A DNA stretch of 20,492 nt. It comes from Elysia marginata (taxonomy: Eukaryota; Mollusca; Gastropoda; Plakobranchidae). Shown here one piece after another: positions 20,201 through 20,492 of the stretch. The notes under the pieces were generated by a model that saw only the letters and a program-made list of their open reading frames with translations, was not told the origin of the DNA and made no database searches. How positions within the stretch are numbered: the stretch's first letter is position 1; every line of letters begins with the position of its first letter. The position numbers and the translations under genes are program-made. Location: assembly GCA_019649035.1 (NCBI GenBank), contig BMAT01012718.1, positions 4,312 through 24,803 of the forward strand. Direction: 5' to 3'.

Positions 20201-20418
20201 TTACTTGATATAACTCTCAATGTCCAACTTACAGCTCCAAAAGTTGAAATCAACATATGTTGATGGAATGATGTCAGCCGTTCACGACGGCAGGCTTACA
20301 ACTCATTGGGATCAGACAGCAGCTGCAACCGGCAGGCTCACTTCCTCGCGGCCAAACATACAAGCTGTACCCAAGACTGCTATGACCATAACAGATTACG
20401 AAGATAATTACATCATTG
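8117..20418 (+). CDS. POLN: DNA polymerase nu, family A (5' two thirds, 12 exons, 3' end beyond window)
   Basis: The span is a spliced gene with CDS segments 8117-8264, 10216-11182, 11544-11587, 11824-11918, 12714-12899, 13060-13136, 14933-15042, 17257-17378, 17861-18058, 18280-18363, 19803-19958 and 20235-20418. They total 2371 nt, or 790 codons plus one base, with no phase conflict at any junction. The product matches POLN rather than POLQ: residues after the HPLP-x-x-ILEYRQ segment read LQKLKSTYVDG and then TGRLTSSRPNIQAVP, the order found in POLN and bacterial Pol I. POLN is a nuclear, error-prone, strand-displacing translesion polymerase linked in vertebrates to crosslink repair and homologous recombination. 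Human POLN is about 900 residues, and this product would be longer because its N-terminal part is larger. Motifs A, B and C are not in the window, so catalytic competence cannot be judged. Identity is confident; exact exon borders were inferred by eye. Confidence 0.93.
9140..9245 (+). mobile_element. SINE/LINE 3' tail with GGCGCTTTATAAAT and (ATT)n end
   Basis: The sequence GAGGCGCTTTGAGACTT is followed by AAAAGGCGCTTTATAAATC and an imperfect ATT repeat. This is the widespread 3' tail shared by several animal SINEs and their LINE partners. I see no tRNA head directly upstream, so it is probably 5' truncated. Confidence 0.6.
9770..10085 (-). mobile_element. tRNA-derived SINE relic, antisense in intron 1
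   Basis: Reading the minus strand, 10077 to 10005 carries an A-box-like TGGTCTAGTTGTAGAGGC and a B-box-like GGGTTGAGCCC, the layout of a tRNA promoter head. The body runs leftward to a TAAAAG-type repetitive tail near 9770-9790. The head is mutated and is not a functional tRNA. The body limits are approximate. Confidence 0.6.
10216..11182 (+). CDS. POLN: POLN large exon 2, disordered N-terminal region (residues 50-371)
   Basis: This is the longest open stretch in the window, 967 nt between TTTTTCTTCAG and a GTGAGA donor. It enters in phase 1 and leaves in phase 2. The open frame would hit TGA four bases after the donor, consistent with the splice site. The encoded protein is rich in Ser, Asn, Glu and Lys and has no recognisable fold. 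Visible features are an acidic serine run (DFDSDSTDEYD, about residues 145-155) followed by a basic cluster KNKCKRIKLG, which could be a nuclear localisation signal. Several Ser-Pro pairs could be phosphorylation sites. Human POLN also has a poorly conserved N-terminal extension, but I see no convincing alignment to it. Two minus-strand open frames here are shadows. Confidence 0.85.
11183..11543 (+). other. POLN intron 2 (361 bp)
   Basis: GTGAGA donor and long poly-T tract before CAG. AT-rich; nothing else seen. Confidence 0.72.
11544..11587 (+). CDS. POLN: POLN small exon 3 (residues 372-386)
   Basis: This 44-nt exon lies between a long T tract with CAG and a perfect GTAAGT donor. With exon 2 it forms a His codon (CA|T), then reads TNAQNGISIKALKI and leaves phase 1. 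It has no stop only in the frame predicted by exon 2, and it restores frame into exon 4. Skipping it would shift the frame, because 44 is not a multiple of three. I see no domain. Confidence 0.72.
11824..11918 (+). CDS. POLN: POLN exon 4, basic segment with likely nuclear localisation signal (residues 387-418)
   Basis: The acceptor is TTTCTCTTTCAG. The donor is the weak GTATAC at 11919, chosen because it gives phase 0, matching exon 5; without splicing the frame reaches TGA three codons later. The joined first codon is ATG (A|TG). The peptide is strongly basic: KPKRKQ near residues 403-408 and KPPQKAK at its end look like a nuclear localisation signal or a DNA-contacting linker. A later donor at 11925 (GTGAAA) would shift the frame. 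Confidence 0.72.
11919..12713 (+). other. POLN intron 4 (795 bp)
   Basis: Bounded by a weak GTATAC donor and a TGCTTTTCAG acceptor. AT-rich with T runs around 12460-12490; no element recognised. Confidence 0.7.
12714..12899 (+). CDS. POLN: POLN exon 5, start of degenerate exonuclease-like domain (residues 419-480)
   Basis: Acceptor TGCTTTTCAG; donor AAG|GTTGTA, which is a non-ideal site chosen for phase 0 continuity and for alignment. Residues 455-470 (ALVLTLIYDNGNALC) correspond to the first strand of the Pol I type 3'-5' exonuclease fold and resemble human ALVITVMYTDGST. The usual DxE pair of Exo I is not present; a single Asp at 463 lies in the turn. This fits the family trait that POLN lacks proofreading. 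The first 36 residues are linker. Confidence 0.87.
13060..13136 (+). CDS. POLN: POLN exon 6 (residues 481-505)
   Basis: Acceptor TTCTCACAG and donor GTGAGC bound 77 nt. The exon enters in phase 0 and leaves phase 2; the codon joined to exon 7 is GG|T (Gly). The peptide starts VKELIVLANQRCYLIP, a hydrophobic strand followed by a second strand, matching the part of the exonuclease-like fold that in human reads VRGIVVLVK. Confidence 0.85.
13430..13735 (-). mobile_element. tRNA-derived SINE, near full length, antisense in intron 6
   Basis: On the minus strand the element opens with TGTGGCCTAGTGGTAAAGAC (A box) and then AGGTTCAATCCCC (B box), spaced as in a tRNA gene. About 230 bp of GC-richer unrelated body follow to about 13430. 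The head is tRNA-like but lacks a closing acceptor stem. The 3' limit is uncertain. It is one of three antisense SINEs in this gene. Confidence 0.75.
14030..14217 (-). mobile_element. second tRNA-derived SINE family, antisense in intron 6
   Basis: The minus strand reads GGGGCAGCGTAGCAGAGTGG with A box TAGCAGAGTGG and B box GGGTTCAATTC. A body follows containing CTGCTGGGGCATTAGTGG, ending near AAAAGGGATTAATGCAG. Head and body differ from the 13430-13735 element, so this is a separate family. Confidence 0.75.
14933..15042 (+). CDS. POLN: POLN exon 7, exonuclease-like domain core (residues 506-542)
   Basis: The acceptor is a T-rich tract ending CCCAAAG and the donor is GTAAAT. The frame reads TKILQIISATETTKIICNCK and continues EFLIGLWQLL. 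The segment IICNCKEF (521-528) aligns with human VICFNAKDF, the Exo II position. The Asp used by active exonucleases is Glu (527) here. The trailing acidic EQKDED is a loop before exon 8. The exon leaves phase 1 and joins GAT (Asp 543). Confidence 0.88.
15043..17256 (+). other. POLN intron 7 (2214 bp) with LINE remnant
   Basis: GTAAAT donor; TTGTTGCAG acceptor. It contains the decayed non-LTR retrotransposon at about 15400-16070 and AAC/AAT-rich low-complexity sequence near 17036-17102. An AT-rich remainder at 16080-17030 shows nothing recognisable. Confidence 0.8.
15400..16070 (+). pseudogene. decayed non-LTR retrotransposon, 3' end of reverse transcriptase ORF
   Basis: Frame translation from about 15468 gives KAVVLSVLHFGCKTWTIYQR, then HVKLLDQYHQCCLQRI. 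This corresponds to the C-terminal reverse-transcriptase segment (LLYGSETWT.., RHxxxLxxFHQRCLR) common in animal LINEs. After a stop at about 15591, a shifted frame gives GRRRRGRLTLCFNDTLKK near 15737-15790, matching the later G-x-R-x-R-G-R-P pattern. A C-x-x-x-C zinc-knuckle-like remnant follows near 15965. Several stops and frameshifts make it inactive. It is sense-oriented to POLN. The exact clade (RTE-like is likely) is not settled. Confidence 0.8.
17257..17378 (+). CDS. POLN: POLN exon 8, end of exonuclease-like domain (residues 543-583)
   Basis: Acceptor TTTTGTTGCAG; donor AAT|GTGAGA; phase 1 in, phase 0 out. The key match is DPCIASWLLDP (553-563), the family A element that is DPRIAAWLIDP in human POLN and D-x-x-L-x-S-Y-x-L-D-P in bacterial Pol I. 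It is followed by a helix, SSFKQMCQVAG, equivalent to the human PSFEDLVEKY. The open frame extends upstream of the acceptor to 17133, but that part is intronic. Confidence 0.92.
17379..17860 (+). other. POLN intron 8 (482 bp)
   Basis: GTGAGA donor and CTTTTTTCAG acceptor. AT-rich; nothing recognised. Confidence 0.8.
17861..18058 (+). CDS. POLN: POLN exon 9, start of polymerase domain (residues 584-649)
   Basis: Acceptor CTTTTTTCAG; donor AAG|GTAACT; 198 nt, phase 0 at both ends. Residues 615-630 read YTEIEMRLVPILACME, the highly conserved opening of the family A polymerase fold (Y-x-x-I-E-x-P-L-x-x-x-L-x-x-M-E). The Pro that normally follows the Glu is Arg (621) here. After it, RPININVSVF corresponds to the G-(V/I)-x-(V/I)-(D/N) turn that begins the thumb helices. 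Confidence 0.95.
18280..18363 (+). CDS. POLN: POLN exon 10, thumb helix (residues 650-677)
   Basis: Acceptor CATATTTTTACAG; donor CAG|GTTTGT; 84 nt, phase 0 at both ends. It encodes an amphipathic helix SKLTKLEEKIYKEVG followed by HEFSINSHMQLRQ. The latter matches the Pol I pattern (E-F-N-(L/I)-x-S-x-x-Q-L-x-x-(I/V)-L), which continues VLYSEL in exon 11. Confidence 0.93.
18364..19802 (+). other. POLN intron 10 (1439 bp)
   Basis: GTTTGT donor; TTTTTAAG acceptor. It contains the palindrome cluster at 19256-19375; the rest is AT-rich without recognised elements. Confidence 0.8.
19256..19375. repeat. cluster of three CGTAC/GTACG palindromes
   Basis: Three near-palindromes occur: CGTAC-GCT-GTACG at 19260-19272, ACGACGTA-TAATG-TACGTCGT at 19300-19320 (8-bp perfect arms) and CGTAC-AAT-GTACG at 19359-19371. 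Centres are about 44 and 55 bp apart. The surrounding sequence is locally CpG-richer than the intron. It is probably part of an unclassified short transposon. Confidence 0.65.
19803..19958 (+). CDS. POLN: POLN exon 11, thumb subdomain (residues 678-729)
   Basis: Acceptor CATTTTTAAG; donor CAG|GTAAAG; 156 nt, phase 0 at both ends. It begins VLYSELKLDQMLP and contains STSEASL (705-711), the conserved serine-threonine element before the helix that ends HPLPSLILEYRQ (718-729). Human POLN has STSEAVL and HPLPKIILEYRQ at the same places. Residues 690-704 cover the region where POLN has a family-specific loop (insert 1) near the thumb tip. Confidence 0.96.
20235..20418 (+). CDS. POLN: POLN exon 12, template-primer contacting motif (residues 730-790)
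   Basis: The acceptor is CCAACTTACAG and the donor GTGTGT at 20419 is inferred. The frame stays open to the window edge, but the residues after Gly (VFCECSMC) do not fit the family. LQKLKSTYVDG (730-740) matches human VHKIKSTFVDG. TGRLTSSRPNIQAVP (761-775) is the TGRLSSxxPNLQNIP motif that contacts template and primer in Klenow and Taq; its Arg (763), Asn (770) and Gln (772) are intact. Motif A should follow about 40-50 residues later, outside the window. Confidence 0.95.
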
Positions 20419-20492
20419 GTGTGTTTTGTGAATGTTCAATGTGTTTAATCTGTTTGACACAAGTTTTACAATCTAATACTTATTATTGCCTC

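Noticed and set aside
20419-20492. Read-through of exon 12 to the window edge
   Set aside because: The frame is open, but the residues do not fit the polymerase family and a GTGTGT donor lies at the point where similarity ends.
1-20492. CRISPR arrays, operons, prokaryotic promoters or phage genes
   Set aside because: Nothing of the kind is present; spliced exons and SINEs show a eukaryotic nuclear sequence.

Overview
The window is eukaryotic nuclear DNA: AT-rich, with short exons bounded by consensus GT/AG splice signals, tRNA-derived SINEs and a decayed LINE. The style points to a mollusc, most likely a heterobranch gastropod. Evidence for this is the TCTAGA/AGGCCTA-rich patch near 5.3-5.5 kb, the SINE types and the diverged but clearly animal protein. 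The organism call is an inference; another lophotrochozoan is possible.

Layout. Positions 1 to about 8.1 kb hold no coding region I can support. This part contains a GC-richer island (about 1020-1275), a nested hairpin (2709-2749), a C-rich tract whose minus strand is a textbook G-quadruplex motif (2851-2872), a near-perfect 37-bp fold-back inverted repeat (4891-5019) and a TCTAGA-rich patch. From 8112 to beyond the right edge lies one plus-strand gene that I recognise as DNA polymerase nu (POLN), a family A polymerase. I could assemble 12 exons whose splice phases all agree. They encode about 790 residues and stop just after the TGRLTSSRPNIQ motif of the palm/thumb region. Catalytic motifs A, B and C must lie on exons right of the window. 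The first exon begins at a splice acceptor just before the ATG, so at least one 5' untranslated exon and the promoter lie further left, unresolved.

Protein organisation. Residues 1-418 (exons 1-4) are hydrophilic and apparently disordered, with basic clusters and acidic serine-rich stretches. They have no recognisable homology and are mostly carried by one 967-nt exon. Residues 455-583 resemble the degenerate 3'-5' exonuclease-like domain of POLN, with the expected loss of catalytic acids. Residues 584-790 are the start of the polymerase domain.

Introns. Introns 1 and 6 carry three different tRNA-derived SINE relics, all antisense to POLN, and intron 1 also has a sense-strand SINE/LINE-type 3' tail. 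Intron 7 contains the decayed 3' end of a non-LTR retrotransposon. Intron 10 contains a cluster of three CGTAC-N3/5-GTACG-type palindromes that no standard feature explains. I did not find a new multi-gene system. The most interesting items are the POLN gene with its long novel N-terminal part and the unexplained palindromic elements.
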